From Adineta ricciae (lineage: Eukaryota > Rotifera > Eurotatoria > Adinetida > Adinetidae): a stretch of 64,000 nucleotides of DNA. The stretch is taken from positions 186,001 through 250,000 of the forward strand of contig CAJNOJ010000092.1 of NCBI GenBank assembly GCA_905250025.1, written 5' to 3'. The position numbers and the translations under genes were made by a program. Each line of letters begins with the position of its first letter. Positions within the stretch are counted from its first letter, which is position 1. Below the pieces are notes generated by a model. The model was given only the letters and a program-made list of their open reading frames with translations. It had not been told where the DNA came from and ran no database searches. This document shows positions 33,188 through 45,358 of the stretch, piece by piece.

Positions 33188-36100
33188 TTAACTAATTGTA
33201 CAACTTGACGAATTTTTCTCGCTACTTAATGTTGTTTTTCTTCCTGTACCATCTGCACGCATAGGATTCGACATCGTTCTCGATTTAGCAGTTTCTATAT
33301 CATTGTGTGCTTCTCGTCGAGAATCTTTCTGTGTAACAGGTGACATTTTTTCGTTAGGTAATTGTATAATTGAAGAATTGATCCGTGTTTGTTGGCCGTC
33401 TTGATTTAAATCACCCTTGGCTCGTGATGATGAGTACAGAGCATGATTTTCCAGTCCGTTCAGATGCGTTGATGATGGTCGTTTCATCGATACTCGTTGT
33501 ACAGTGGAACCACGGCGGTGTTTCAACGCCAATTTGCGATAGTATTCATCCCACTGAAAAATAAACGATATATGAACTGAAGTTCAATTACAAGTAAATG
33601 CTCACGTATTTCAGTTTTTCAGCATTGCCATGTTCCATATCTTTCATATACTCACGTTCTTCGTTTCCAAATATATATATATCCATAGTATTTTCTCTAT
33701 TTGCCTAGGAGAGAAAATATCTTCCGTATGTGCATGTGTAAGAAGGGATAAAATGATTCGTGCTCGTGATCGACAATGCGGGTGAGGATATCTCATGTTT
33801 TCGCGAAAAGAAACTGTTTGAAAAACGAAAAAACGGATACCGAATGTACATTTTGGAGTAATTGAACACCGCTTAATATCTATGAGTAAAGCGTTGTATC
33901 GTAGAAGCGAAAGCATATTCTTTTCATGCATGAAAAACATCAATTTAGCGCGAAGAGGATGACTTACAACGTTTGCAGCTGTTTTCATTTTCGTTCCTGA
34001 ACTAAAAGCAACAGCTGAAAGAGTTTTATAAAATTTTTGATAATCATTATTATTTTCCCATTCGCGACATAATTGCTAAATGAAATGAAGAAGAGTAGTT
34101 GATTTCAAATGGCAAGTTATGCTGATCTTACTTGAATACGTTTTTCTTTCTGTTCGAGACGAGCGTATTTTCGATGAAGAAGAGTTAATTCCGATTTTAA
34201 TTTCGAATCACCGGGTGAAATTGAGCTCGGATGATTCACCGGTATTATATTTGTGCTATCTTGTTTTTGTTCAATTTTTTTCAAATCCTATACAAAATCA
34301 TCTCGATTCCTGATTACCTTCACTTTCTCGCATGAACATTACTCGAGTAGTCATTTTGAATAATCTCGTATCCGGTTTACCTTCTTCTTGCAAGGCAAAG
34401 ACTTGAAATATAATACAACCATTCTCAAAAAAGTCCAACCAGTTCTATAAAAAAAAAGAAACAAACAGTTTAGTAAACAATGTCAAATTGTACAACTTCA
34501 ACGTACATGATCCACATTTGGAACGGTGATAATACGTGATTGTTTTATATTAGCACAAACTGTGTGACGACAAATAACATTGGTTTCAGCGAACTCCAGT
34601 TCATTGAAGACTTTGTACCGGACACGTATACCTTTATTGTAACGTTCATCATTGATTTCAATGAACCGCATTGTTATCTAAAGTCTCGTTTAGTTTCATA
34701 GAGGAACAACAGACAATTGTTTTACTTTGAAATTAAAGGGTTTACCGAGAAGTTCTTCAGGTTGATCGACGAATTGTTCTTCATTTATAACTTTACCACT
34801 TGACGAGCATGGACATAGATTGATACTCAATCGACCTTGTTCTAAGCCCTAAATATAATCGTCATTAATTCTAACTCAGACTATTTTATTTATAAATGTC
34901 TATTATTAAGAGAATTACTAGTATCAATGACATATGTGTTCCTTCCATTCTTTCTGCAATCAACAAATTACTATCTGTGTACTGAGTACAAACGTCAGTG
35001 AGTAGAGATGAATATACTTTACCTTATAATCAACAATACAGATTTCGTCCGAGAAATCTAACGAATATGCTAAACTTTGTAGAAATGCATTCGCGGTGCC
35101 AAGAAGAACATCTTCCACCGGTTCCCAGAATCTATAAAAATGAAATGAAAATATGATATTCATTCATTGTGTTTACACTCTTACGGATCATCTTCTTTAG
35201 CTATGTATAAAATTTCTTCTTCGCCATCTAGAAACTTTTGATAATGTTCCTAAAATCAAACAAAAAGTAAATGTTCATGCATGTAACATATTTCTCCATC
35301 TTTACTTTAATAATGAAACTGCGATTAACGAATTTTACATCATCCCAATACCAGGCATTTTGATTGAGCAGATTCCGCATTTTAATCATTACTCTACACG
35401 AAACAATCGATCGAAAACGACAAGCTCCTGTCCCGTGTATTACTTCGATCCTTTACCAACGGCCCCATCCCAGGATGAAATCGGCATGAGAACAATTTCG
35501 AATGTTCGGTATTTATTGAGTTCTTCACTGATTGCATTCACTTCGGATAACAATGGTAACAAACTTAAGATTTTCTCTTGCAGTTCTTGTTGTTCAGTCG
35601 TTAAATTATTGCCCAACGAGTAACCTTTGGCTTTCGCTATTTCTTTCTGTGCGAATTCCCACGTGATCACCGTAGGTAACTCTTTTGATTCATGAGTTTC
35701 ATTCAAAACATTTAAATAGACATACACATGATTTGCACCGAATAGAATACGATCTTTGTGTTTCAACTGCGTGGATCTAAATAATTTTTCATAATAACAA
35801 CAAAACGAATTCTTCATAACTGAAGAAGTTATAATTTTACCCATTTAAATTGTATCCATTGACTTTGATTTTCGCACCTGGTACAGCTGGAATCAGTTGA
35901 TAATTATTTGCATCTAATTGTCGAATGATGGCATGATGTTCAAGAATGCTCAAACCATTGAGACATATTGTGGCGTTGCGATTTCCAATAGTTATTTCAT
36001 CCGTTGTTAGATAATGACATATTACATAGGATAACATGGGATCTTCATTCAAATTAGCAAGACATGGTAGTTTTTTATCGACCAAGAGAAGTGTGTTCTG

Positions 36101-38995
36101 ATCATCTGATTGAGCTTCTTTCAACTAAAGAAAGTTATTCAATCGAATTCCTATTAAACGAGTTTGTGAGCAGGTTTTATTACGTCAAATTAGAGTTATT
36201 AATATCCAAATGGTTAATTAGTCTAACTGGGGGCTGTATTATCCAGTAATGTTACTAGCTGTCTTTTCTTCTAACTACTAATTAGTTGTCTTAATTATGG
36301 AGTAAAGTTAGTCGTGTAAGTATATGAACCCCTTCACCGTTAAGTTTATTTTCGACTATTTAGTAAAATTTTTACACTTTATCTTTTCTTAATTCATAGA
36401 TAATTAAGCATAACAATAGAAGACGTTAGAGAACAAATATATTTTATTGTTCATATAGAAAAACAAAAGTTAATTTTCAATAGCAAAGCGAAAAATCTTT
36501 GTATAGCACATGTCGTAATTATATACCAATCAATAAACTGATATTGATCTTTTCTTTTCCTATTACATAATTTCAAGAGCGAAGAACATAGTCTATATGA
36601 AATATCAGGATCCGTAGAATTAGCTAGAGTAGGTGCAGGATGCTGGAGTAGGCCCACAGCACACAAAGAGAACAGAGCTAAGGAATTACAGTAGTCATCT
36701 TTTTCATAGAATTGCTCTGACGAGTATACTCGTCGTTAACGGTAAAGGGGTTAAGATTTAGAACATGGTTGTTATATTGAAGGGTCATATTTGGAAATAG
36801 GTGCTTCGAATGCATTATGACCTTTTCTTATTTTTTTTTGCTCGATTAGTTTCTAGTGTTATACTTTAGAATATATTATAATTTACCTTGAGATCCCATG
36901 TTGTTTTAGAATCTTGTAGAAGTTGTTGATTAACTTGAATTTGTGATAGAATTCCTTCTTCGACATCTTTTCGCATGATTTCAATGTCCTGAGTTGACAT
37001 TCCGGGCTGAATATCTAATTGCAGATTGAATTTTCCTGTATCAATTAGCAGCTTCAGACGTTCATTTTCTTCCTTAAAATAATTGAGTAACAGAAACAGT
37101 CCCGCCTTTTCGTCATTAGAAATGTACCTTAAGTTCACGAATGAGTTTCTCCAAAGGATTTTCATTGACAACAACAGTATTTTTAATACGCTTAACACGA
37201 TCAGCAAAACGAAGTGTACTTAGTGTCTCATCGTAGTTGACATCGGCAGGTGATAGGGCAGCAATCATCACTGTTTTGCTATTGCCGCCAAGTGCATTTT
37301 GAAGTAATTTTGTTAATGTCGAATCTCTATATGGTACAACGACTTTTCGTTTCGAACCTGATGATATGTCAGCCAATGCCGATATGACATTTCCCAATGT
37401 CGATAGCGACTTATTGATGTTAGTACTTTCTTTCAACCGATCACCGGTTGCACCTGTGCTTGCAGCTCGTTCCGAACCTTGAAAGAGAAGAACATAATCG
37501 AATGACAAGTCCAACTGAAATCTTTCTTTACCAGCTAGATCGACTAAATTGATAGCACTAGTCTTCTTTGTTTCACCGTGTGTGCCATTAATGAATTGAT
37601 CAAAATAGATTGTCACAACTGTATGTGCTCGAGAACTTGTGGCATTCATATTAGTTGCGGCAATCGTTCGATTTTGTGTACCTTCAGAAATTCGACGCTC
37701 AATGTCAGTGTAATTTCCTACTGGAACTATACGAAGACCTTGCGGATAGAAATTACCCGAGGTGGGATGTTGTCGAACAGGGAGACCTATATGTAAAGTG
37801 AATCTTTTAGTTATTGTAATTAAGCGGTTATAATCAAACAAAATATTGACCTCCTTTCGGAAAGTCTTGCGTTAATAAATCGCGGACTTGTTCATTGTAG
37901 ATTTCCATCATTGATAGACTGACTTCATAACGCTATAATTAAAAATTCACAATTAGCTTTGTTATCTAAAAAAGAACTCTCTTCTTTTGACTTCTTCTAT
38001 AAAGTATGTCATTTCAAGAATATCTTACAATAGCAGTTCTCATTTGTTCAAGAGGACTGTTAATAATGATTTTTCTGTCTGAATACTGAGCAAAGTCTTC
38101 AGGCAAATAAGCCGACTTAGGCACAGTCCTACACGACAACAATTCAAACTGAACTTACAACTGACGAACTTTTTGTGCTCTGTATCTGATGAAACAATTC
38201 ATCACATGCAATAGGAATGATACCACTAGAACAAACATCGAATTTACTAAAATTTCGATTTAACAGTGAGCGTTTACCGATTTACACCGTAACCGACCAT
38301 AGAATAACTTTTGCCTGACCCCGTCTGGCCATATGCAAACAATGAACAGTTAAAACCTGAGGAGAAAAATTTTTAAAAAAAGATGCGGTGTCGTCGTGCA
38401 CTGTTATGTATCTCACCGTCAAATGCATTTTTAATGACATCACGACCAAGATCATTGAACACCTTCTGTTGTGAAGCATATGCCGAAGAATTATCTTTCG
38501 ACTCGAGTATTCCGGAAGGAAGTTCGATGAAACCGTCATGCGACCTGTAACAAAAAATCTTTCGCATCAAATTGTCTCAACAACTTTCTCCGCTTACCAA
38601 TACGAATAATCAAAAGAAAACTGAGAAATGTATTCAAAAGAAAGTTTTTTTTATGTCACATAATTCCAACTCTAGTACTCACTTGTTTTGGCTCTTCTTC
38701 TAAAAACAAACACAAAACGATTAAATTTGAAATCTACAGGCAACATTCACCTGATGATCTCGGATCGGTAATGAAAGTCGATTGTCCATGCATTTTAATA
38801 ATTAGTTTCGCATTGCGATCTTTTTCTCTATAAATATGAAGAGAATCTCATTGTAACTTAACTCGGATTATTCTTACCGTTGGTTAAATGGACGAACGCG
38901 TACGGCGACTTTAATCCTAGAATAATATTAGACGATTTCTTTCGTTTGAAAACTGTCTCGAGATAAGATTATAAAACTTACGATTCTTCCGACAT
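33188..38995 (-). CDS. Kinesin-3 family motor with FHA domain, KIF28/KLP-6-like
   Basis: I resolved 25 minus-strand exons in consistent phase, 1,130 aa. In order: 38982-38995, 38878-38916, 38751-38827, 38683-38699, 38598-38620, 38417-38544, 38278-38356, 38159-38225, 38029-38115, 37851-37932, 37532-37786, 37128-37477, 36887-37072, 35841-36124, 35457-35776, 35306-35391, 35185-35249, 35023-35131, 34726-34848, 34507-34677, 34343-34444, 34132-34287, 33968-34075, 33606-33704, 33188-33553. The motor begins [13 protein letters not shown] and has P-loop [10 protein letters not shown], switch [12 protein letters not shown] and switch II DLAGSERA. The neck is [12 protein letters not shown] and the motor ends near residue 406. 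The FHA domain follows (about 475-565). A KIF1/KIF28-type stretch ([18 protein letters not shown]) comes next, then unknown C-terminal regions. No PH domain was found, so it resembles KIF28/KLP-6 more than KIF1A. Exon 8's acceptor (38116) is the weakest junction. Confidence 0.88.
36329..36750. mobile_element. piggyBac-like MITE in a kinesin intron
   Basis: The 762-bp intron 36125-36886 of the kinesin gene, far larger than its neighbours, contains a 422-bp element. It is bounded by inverted termini CCCCTTCACCGTTAA (36329-36343) and, reversed, CCCCTTTACCGTTAA (36736-36750), with one mismatch in 15. The right flank is TTAA (36751-36754), the canonical piggyBac target; the left flank is TGAA (36325-36328), one base different. 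Next to the right terminus is a perfect 16-bp palindrome, GACGAGTATACTCGTC (36719-36734). No full transposase is present; a 71-codon minus-strand frame at 36451-36666 is unrecognised. The element is therefore non-autonomous or a remnant. Confidence 0.65.
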
Positions 38996-40604
38996 ACTGA
39001 TGTTGCCTTGAGCACTGAAGCAATGTCTATCGATAATTATGACCGAGAATCTATTTCACGCAAAACAAAATAAAATAATGAAAGATATTGCATACTGAAA
39101 GAGAAAAACGGAGCAGAAAAGAATAGTTTTTCTTTTAAGAAAAAACTTGAGAGGCACATAAAAAAAAACGCTAAGAAATAAAGGAAAGTAACTAGTACTG
39201 TTAATTATGTTTTTTGTAGATAGCAGAATAGAAACAGAAGAACAAATTGAATTTTTTTATTACTCAACAACGATAGAATTCCATTTGACTAACAATTTTC
39301 TATTTGTTAGCTGAAAAGAATGTTGACTATCGAATAAAACAAAGAGAAGAAAGATAAATATTCATTTGAAGTGTAACCATAGAAAAAGAAAAACGTCACT
39401 GGAACTAAACATTGACAAGTAAGTTTACGTAGACCAAAAAAACATCTCGACGACGTTTTCAAGATGCAAGAAATTATGAAAATGGCTCATTGATATATAG
39501 TTTTTCATGCTCGAAAGATTTCTCAAATAGATGATAAATCTACTATTGAGTCATTTGCTTTTTTTCTCTATAGTTTTTGTCAATGTCTAGTTGAATGGAA
39601 TTATTATCAAAGTTACCATCTGCTGTGAACATCTGTCATTGTTTCTAATAAGACGATCACAGTGCTTTACGTCATTCAATAAGGATAAACAGATAGAAAA
39701 TGACAAAATCGATATACTATTCTATACCAAGATACTTAAAATAGATGCGATGTAATATCAGAAGTGAACTTGTCAGTATCTTAAACGAATCAAGTCCATG
39801 ATGTACGTATTTTAATTAGCATCTTCAAGAAAGGAAAACATTTGTAAATCGCATGACAAACGATTTACATTCAATAAAACCAAGAACATCTGAAAGATCA
39901 TCGAGTTGATATTGTTCTTTACAATGAGTAAATTGTTTGTATGTGAGTGGTACTTTATGTTCGTTTCTAACCGATTTTGAGATAAAAAAAAATTTGATAT
40001 AAGAAATGATGCATTCATCCTTTGTGAGACAATTAAAGCGTAAGGAGATTACAAATATTTTTTCCAGAAGGTTTCTATTTAAATCGTGCGAGAAACCAAC
40101 TTCGAAAAGAGCTCAACTTGCATATTCTTGTTTCTTGTATATTAAATAATGTCTAATTTCATTTGAGCTTTTTAAGAACATTCCCGGAAGCATTAATCTC
40201 GGTTTTGGCATCCTCCTCCTAAAAATATTAATTATCCGAGAATCGGCACTTTCAAGATCGAACTTTGAAGTTCAAAACTTGATTGACGCTTTTCATGTAA
40301 AGTATTACAATATCTAAAACAATTGACGAGAAGGTTCAGAGAATCCGGAGAGGTAAAAATACCTCAGCGTTAGGAGTAGTAATGCTATTAGTGTATGTTG
40401 TGAAAAATATTGTCGTTAATAATTGAAAACAAACTTTCTCGCACATAATTTGCATTATGTTCTCAATTCACGTAGGTTTATCATGATAAGGACTTAAGCT
40501 AAAAAAAGATAATTATGTGTTGATTTTCTACCTTGAATTAACATCTGTATGTATAAATATATAACAAAAAGGTGTGAAAAACGCTCAACGATTAACTTCT
40601 TTTT
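38996..40604. other. Spacer upstream of kinesin gene
   Basis: About 1.6 kb of AT-rich DNA with the kinesin promoter side and the 3' side of the four-TM gene. An acceptor-like CTTCAG lies 19 nt before the kinesin ATG. No supported coding exon. Confidence 0.5.
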
Positions 40605-41384
40605 TCAAGAAGCTGCTATTGCTGCATTCTGACTCGTCATGTACCGCCGTTTAAGAACAGCAATAATAATTGTGTTTATAATCGATTGCACGAATGCTAT
40701 CGAAATAACAGCGATCAGTAAACCATTAAGTACTTTATACGACCGTTTACACGCATCATCATTACCATCATTTTCTGATTGTTCTCCATCGCACGAATCT
40801 GTTAGGATAATAATGATCCCAAAACCGAATACAACGGCAATAAATGCTGTTTGCCATACGAATGAACGAAAATATTTTGTTGTCTCATATCTACGATAGC
40901 GATTATTGAATAAAAGTGTACCGATACCAATACTGATGATTAAAATTCCTGCCCAAAAACCATAATAGTAATAGACAATTGAATGTGAAGCTACTAATCC
41001 AATTTGGATACCAATGGCGCTTATACCAAAGATAATCGTGAAGATTCCATTCAACCATAAATAAACTTGCATTCGTTTTGATAGTATATTGTCTGTTGTC
41101 CCATGCTGATTTGAAGGTGTTTGATTCGAAGTCACGATCTGCACGACGCCGTCAGTTAAGGGTGGTCCAGGATAATTGTTAATATAGATCACTGATGGAT
41201 TATTTAAATCTGCATAACTTGGCGGAGGTGGTTGATCGTTATAATTGTGTAATGGAAAGTTTTCTAATTTATGAATAACACTCGGATATGATGGCGGTGG
41301 CGGTTGACTATCGTCTGTGCTCTCGTTGATACTTTTTCTCTCACTTGCTGTAGAGTTACGTCGTACATTCGATGGCGATTGCAT
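40605..41384 (-). CDS. Four-transmembrane protein with N-terminal PPxY motifs
   Basis: A single-exon frame of 259 aa. The cytosolic N terminus is Ser/Asn/Pro-rich and carries PPPPSYP and PPPPSYA, plus NNYPGPPL, giving two clear PPxY sites of the kind bound by WW domains of Nedd4-type ubiquitin ligases. Four hydrophobic segments follow: LWLNGIFTIIFGISAIGIQI (about 109-128), YYGFWAGILIISIGIGTLLF (about 138-157), FVWQTAFIAVVFGFGIIIIL (about 174-193) and VLNGLLIAVISIAFVQSIIN (about 218-237). Between TM3 and TM4 is a short Cys-containing acidic loop (DSCDGEQSENDGNDDACKRS). The topology resembles MARVEL/MS4A/TMEM-type tetraspanners. No specific family is recognised. Function unknown; a trafficking adaptor is inferred from the PPxY motifs only. 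Confidence 0.82.
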   Translation of the reverse strand: MQSPSNVRRNSTASERKSINESTDDSQPPPPSYPSVIHKLENFPLHNYNDQPPPPSYADLNNPSVIYINNYPGPPLTDGVVQIVTSNQTPSNQHGTTDNILSKRMQVYLWLNGIFTIIFGISAIGIQIGLVASHSIVYYYYGFWAGILIISIGIGTLLFNNRYRRYETTKYFRSFVWQTAFIAVVFGFGIIIILTDSCDGEQSENDGNDDACKRSYKVLNGLLIAVISIAFVQSIINTIIIAVLKRRYMTSQNAAIAAS

Positions 41385-42397
41385 ACTTATCGTTATTATT
41401 TACTACTTCGAATTTCGTGGACTTTTTCTCATATTTTCGTTTGTTTTTATTCTCGGTAATGATGACGAAAACAGAAAAATATGACTTGCAATAAATCAAG
41501 CATGGCCCTTTTATATGTACAATTCAGATTATAAATATTTATAAGACCCGTACAGGTAAATAATTGTGTTTGTTTCTATCATACACACATTTATTTGAAT
41601 AGTCAAAAGAAAAGTAGTTTATGTAGTTCTCTTTCTATTCTACACATGTACTATAATATGTATGCCTCTAGTAAAACGATATGCCGAAAAGCAGCTTCGA
41701 AATAGTACGAACATTTGAATCAAATTGTTATAAACAGAATTCACGACAAACAAATTCTCACTTCGCGTCACAATTTCTTCAAGAAGAAACTTGTACGTGA
41801 AAGGGCAAGAATTTACGGTTTGTACTTGTGAGAGTCCACTGGACTTGATCTATTGTTACATACACATGCAACATTCTCTTATCAGTTGTAAACATGAGTT
41901 CTAATTTGATAGTGAAAGGCGTTAGTAAAATTCAATGAGAATTCTCTGACGAAGTACTCACATCTTCATATAGGTCATCAGTTATCAACTTGCGATGACT
42001 TTTCAAATTTGACCGTTTTATCTACCTTGAATATGCACTACGCCCATGATTACTCATGCTTCTTCTATGTTGAGGAATTATCTAAGCAGATGTTCACGTT
42101 GTGCAGACCACGATTTGATATATATATATATATACATAGAAGAAGACGAAAAAAAGAGTCTGATCTTATGATAAGAGAGAGCATCAAACACATCTGTCTG
42201 ACCTTCGTTCAATCTTTTTTTAACGTTCTGTAGGACGAGAAAGAAAAAAAAGTAGAAGGAAGAAATGACCTCTATTATCTGCAATATCGAGCGACTCGCT
42301 TTTTTTTCTCGTTCTCACATTCGATGATTAAACTTCATGGTACCAAGCAGTAGCAGCATCTGTTTGTCTATATCTAAGTAAAAAAAAACATTTGAGT
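41385..42397. other. Divergent intergenic region
   Basis: About 1 kb between the minus-strand four-TM gene and the plus-strand ZMYND19 homologue. It contains a TA run at 42119-42132. No supported gene. Confidence 0.5.
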
Positions 42398-43186
42398 ATG
42401 GACAACGTTCGATTCAACACACCGAGTGTTATCAAACTAGGATCTTTTGCTGGCAAAGTAACAGAAAATTGTTTCAATGAATCAAAATTTATCAATGTTT
42501 TATATGTAGATAAAATATTGCCTGATCGATGCATTTTGTATTCCTCTTCTAAAAATCTTCCAATTGAAAGTAAGAGAATTTCTTATTCATTTTTTAAAAT
42601 TTCCAATGAATAATAGATCAAATGTGTGAATCATCAGTTGATCGTCATGGCAAATGATGGATTTGAAGATATTGCTCTACATAATCTGATATGGTACATG
42701 AAATATTCATTGATGAACATATCTATTTCTATTGAATGCGAATTCTTCTAGGGAATATGTTCATCAATATCTTGTTTCCGAAAATTATACCATTTGCCAT
42801 CGAAATGGAATCACCATGGACAATCGCTTGGAAAATTTATTATTACTTTCGAATAATATGATTTATTTACCATTAAAGTCTCCGTCACTTACAAGTTTCT
42901 ACTGGAACATTGTTTCTAATCTACCTGTCGATATGGATGAAGTTGATTATCATAATTCAGTAAGCCATGAATCTAGTCTATACGAATGTCATCATGCACC
43001 GTGTACCCAACTATTAAGCAGTGAACAGTTTAACTGTCTTCAATGTCGAAAAATCAAGTAAGAAGAACTCGGCTTATTTGAAACATGATCAAGAGTTTCC
43101 GCTACTTTTCTAGATATTGTAGTCAAAGATGTCGAACGATGGATGCAGATGTTCATTCAGTATTTTGCAATCCCACTAGTCCATAA
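42398..43186 (+). CDS. ZMYND19: ZMYND19 homologue (HNH-like fold plus C-terminal MYND zinc finger)
   Basis: Exons 42617-42693, 42752-43057 and 43114-43186 join in phases 2 and 2 and end at TAA. The first exon starts at ATG 42398 and its end is unresolved. The best donor (42570) gives phase 1, but the acceptor at 42616 needs phase 0. A weaker donor at 42506 restores the frame. Similarity to ZMYND19 is clear throughout: IKLGSFAGKV near the start, LHNLIWEYVHQYL, then CHRNGITMDNRLENLLLLS (HNH-like core), SFYWNIVSNLPVD, and YECHHAPCTQL followed by FNCLQCRKIKYCSQRCRT and H...C, the MYND C4-C2HC pattern. In vertebrates ZMYND19 binds the melanin-concentrating hormone receptor C terminus. The gene may be intact with a non-standard first junction, or may carry a frameshift in this assembly. 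Confidence 0.85.
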
Positions 43187-43676
43187 TAGAAGTCATTGTA
43201 TTTGGTTGAATTTTTACTCGATAGTCATGTTTGTTCTGCGCAATAGCGATAAAAATATTTGTTTTGTGTTTTTCGTCGTGTTGTTTGTATGTAGGCGATC
43301 ATATCTTTGTCATTAATAGTCAAAAATAAAGACGAAGTATGATGATAACTGGTTGGTATCGAGGGACTGGAAAAGATAAAGTATGGCGTATAAATGATTG
43401 TATTAAAAGAAATCTCTATTGATATTATCTATTTCAATTTTATTATGTTATCGTCACATCCTTTTGATGATTTCAAAGACAATTATACACGTTTTTCATA
43501 TTGCGAAATTTAATGAAAAAAACATCGATTAAAAGGAACTGGATAATGATGTACATGAACCATGTTGTCAATGTATACAAATAATACAAAGCAAGTACAA
43601 AAAAAAGATGAAACAAACGAGATTCCATATACACGAACAGAAAGATTGCTTCATTTCCTCCCTCATTAAACATTGT
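43187..43676. other. Convergent intergenic region
   Basis: About 490 bp between the stops of the ZMYND19 homologue and the Rubicon-homology gene. AT-rich, with no supported exon. Confidence 0.5.
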
Positions 43677-45358
43677 TTATACCATTTCTTGTAAATACTG
43701 TCGTTGAACCAGTCGATAACATTTCGGACAATCATGATCGATGTGTTGCCAACATTGTCGATGGTATAAATTCGAGCATCGATCACATCGACCGATGTTT
43801 TTCGCCTCGTCAAATGGATAAAGTATATCAGCTCGGTTTTTACATATTTCACATGTAAAACCTTTCTCGCGACATATTTCACAATGATTGATATGTTGCC
43901 GTGCTTTGATACTGGCGTTTGTTAGAATATGTAGAATTTTTTTCAATGACAGAAGGTCATCGACTGAATACAGATGCACACTTTGGTAAAGATAATCTCG
44001 TGCATAGAATTCTTTGAAAAATTTCTCTTGAAACTCATTTTCGATTCGTGGACATGTCGATAAGTATGCATAATAATGATGAAATTGTATACGAATTGTT
44101 TTTACATCCGCTAATAATGACACAGATGTATATAAACTTTCATTATCATGATGAATATCAAAGACTGGTTGATATATATTCACTTGCAGGATCGATTTAG
44201 CTCGACGACATACTGGATAAAGACGCGTATCGAATGTTTTAATCAGCTTTGCTGGTATACATGCATATTCTGCAATATGACACCGAGAACAATATAGATT
44301 CCCATAATAATAACAGCGGCGTGGTGGCAAATTTGATATCGAAGAAAAAAGTTCATTACAGCAAGCACACGCATGATTTTGACTAGCCGACGTTGTATGT
44401 GGAAATTCTAAATTGGAAGATTTCATCAGTTTATGATATCTAGCAAGTATGAGTCAGACGGTACATACCTTTTATGTAAAGTGTACTTTCAGGTGGTGCA
44501 TTGAATGATAGTACTTCAAATGTATCGTCGTCGTCATCGTCGGTCGCAACGCTGGCATCTTCATCGTTGGATTCTTCGTCACCACCATCCGTAATTGAAC
44601 TACCATCATAAATTGATTGATCTTCATCTTCTTGTGTTACTGATGAATGTGGTGTTGAGTCATTCATACCTAAACAATAAAAACAATGATCTTCGTTTCT
44701 CTTTCAATGACAACTTGATTTTACCTATTGTCCAATAATCAGTCGCTGGTGAAAGTTCGTTTCCAAACATAGATCCATATCCGGTCGAATGTGATTGTTG
44801 TTGTCCTTGTTGTATTGATGGATTAGGTACATTGACGGGGTCACTGCATAATCGCTCACGAGTTGTATTGAAAACATCGGCGATTACCGGCGATGTAACT
44901 TGTTCGAAACAGTATTTACAAGGTTCTAAAGCTTTAGGTGAGATGAATGTATCTACAGATACATCTGGTTCGCATTTCGATAAACACTGTTGCATAACGA
45001 AATTTGCGGGTAAAGACGATGAGAGTGATGATTCAGGTTCTTCTCGATGTAGAAATGAAAGCTAGAAAATAACAAACGAAAATAGAGATCTCTTTCTTCT
45101 TCTTCTCCTTCTTCGCAAACAGAATACGTATGTTTGATGGAAAAAAAATTACCTGTCACAAGATAAATAAAAGCATGAGATAATTATCACACATTCTATC
45201 TTATACTTTGAAATGTCTTTTAAGGTTATAATAAAAAGAATGAAGACAAGCAAATCTGCTGATCTTATCAGAAGTCAACTTACTCTTTCAAATGTCCGCG
45301 ATAATGATCGAGTATGTTTGTGAACTAGATCAGACCACTTGCTCGAAGTTTTACTCAT
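43677..45358 (-). CDS. Rubicon-homology (RH) domain protein, Pacer/DEF8/PLEKHM-like
   Basis: Proposed minus-strand exons: 45284-45358, 44725-45061, 44469-44669 and 43677-44407; phases 0, 1, 1; 447 aa. An apparent 29-bp intron at the exon 3 end is avoided by using the acceptor at 44408, giving a normal 61-bp intron. The last 240 residues are an RH domain: Cys clusters CACCNELF and YYGNLYCSRCHIAEYACIPA, then VCRRAKSILQVN, ARDYLYQSVHLYSVDDLLSL, CEICREKGFTCEICKN, RADILYPFDEAKN and HRQCWQHIDHDCPKCYR. This zinc-rich domain binds Rab7 in Rubicon, Pacer and PLEKHM1 and serves endosome/autophagosome trafficking. No RUN or PH domain was found upstream; the N terminus has only MSKTSSKWSDLVHKHTRSLS and acidic stretches. 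Intron 1 (223 bp) could hide another exon. Confidence 0.85.

Noticed and set aside
36451-36666. 71-codon minus-strand frame inside the MITE, considered as a transposase fragment
   Set aside because: No DDE/D transposase or other motif could be seen; it is treated as chance.
44440-44469. A 29-bp intron at the end of RH-gene exon 3 (GT to TAG at 44440)
   Set aside because: Too short for a spliceosomal intron and it breaks the frame. The next acceptor (44408) gives 61 bp and the correct phase.
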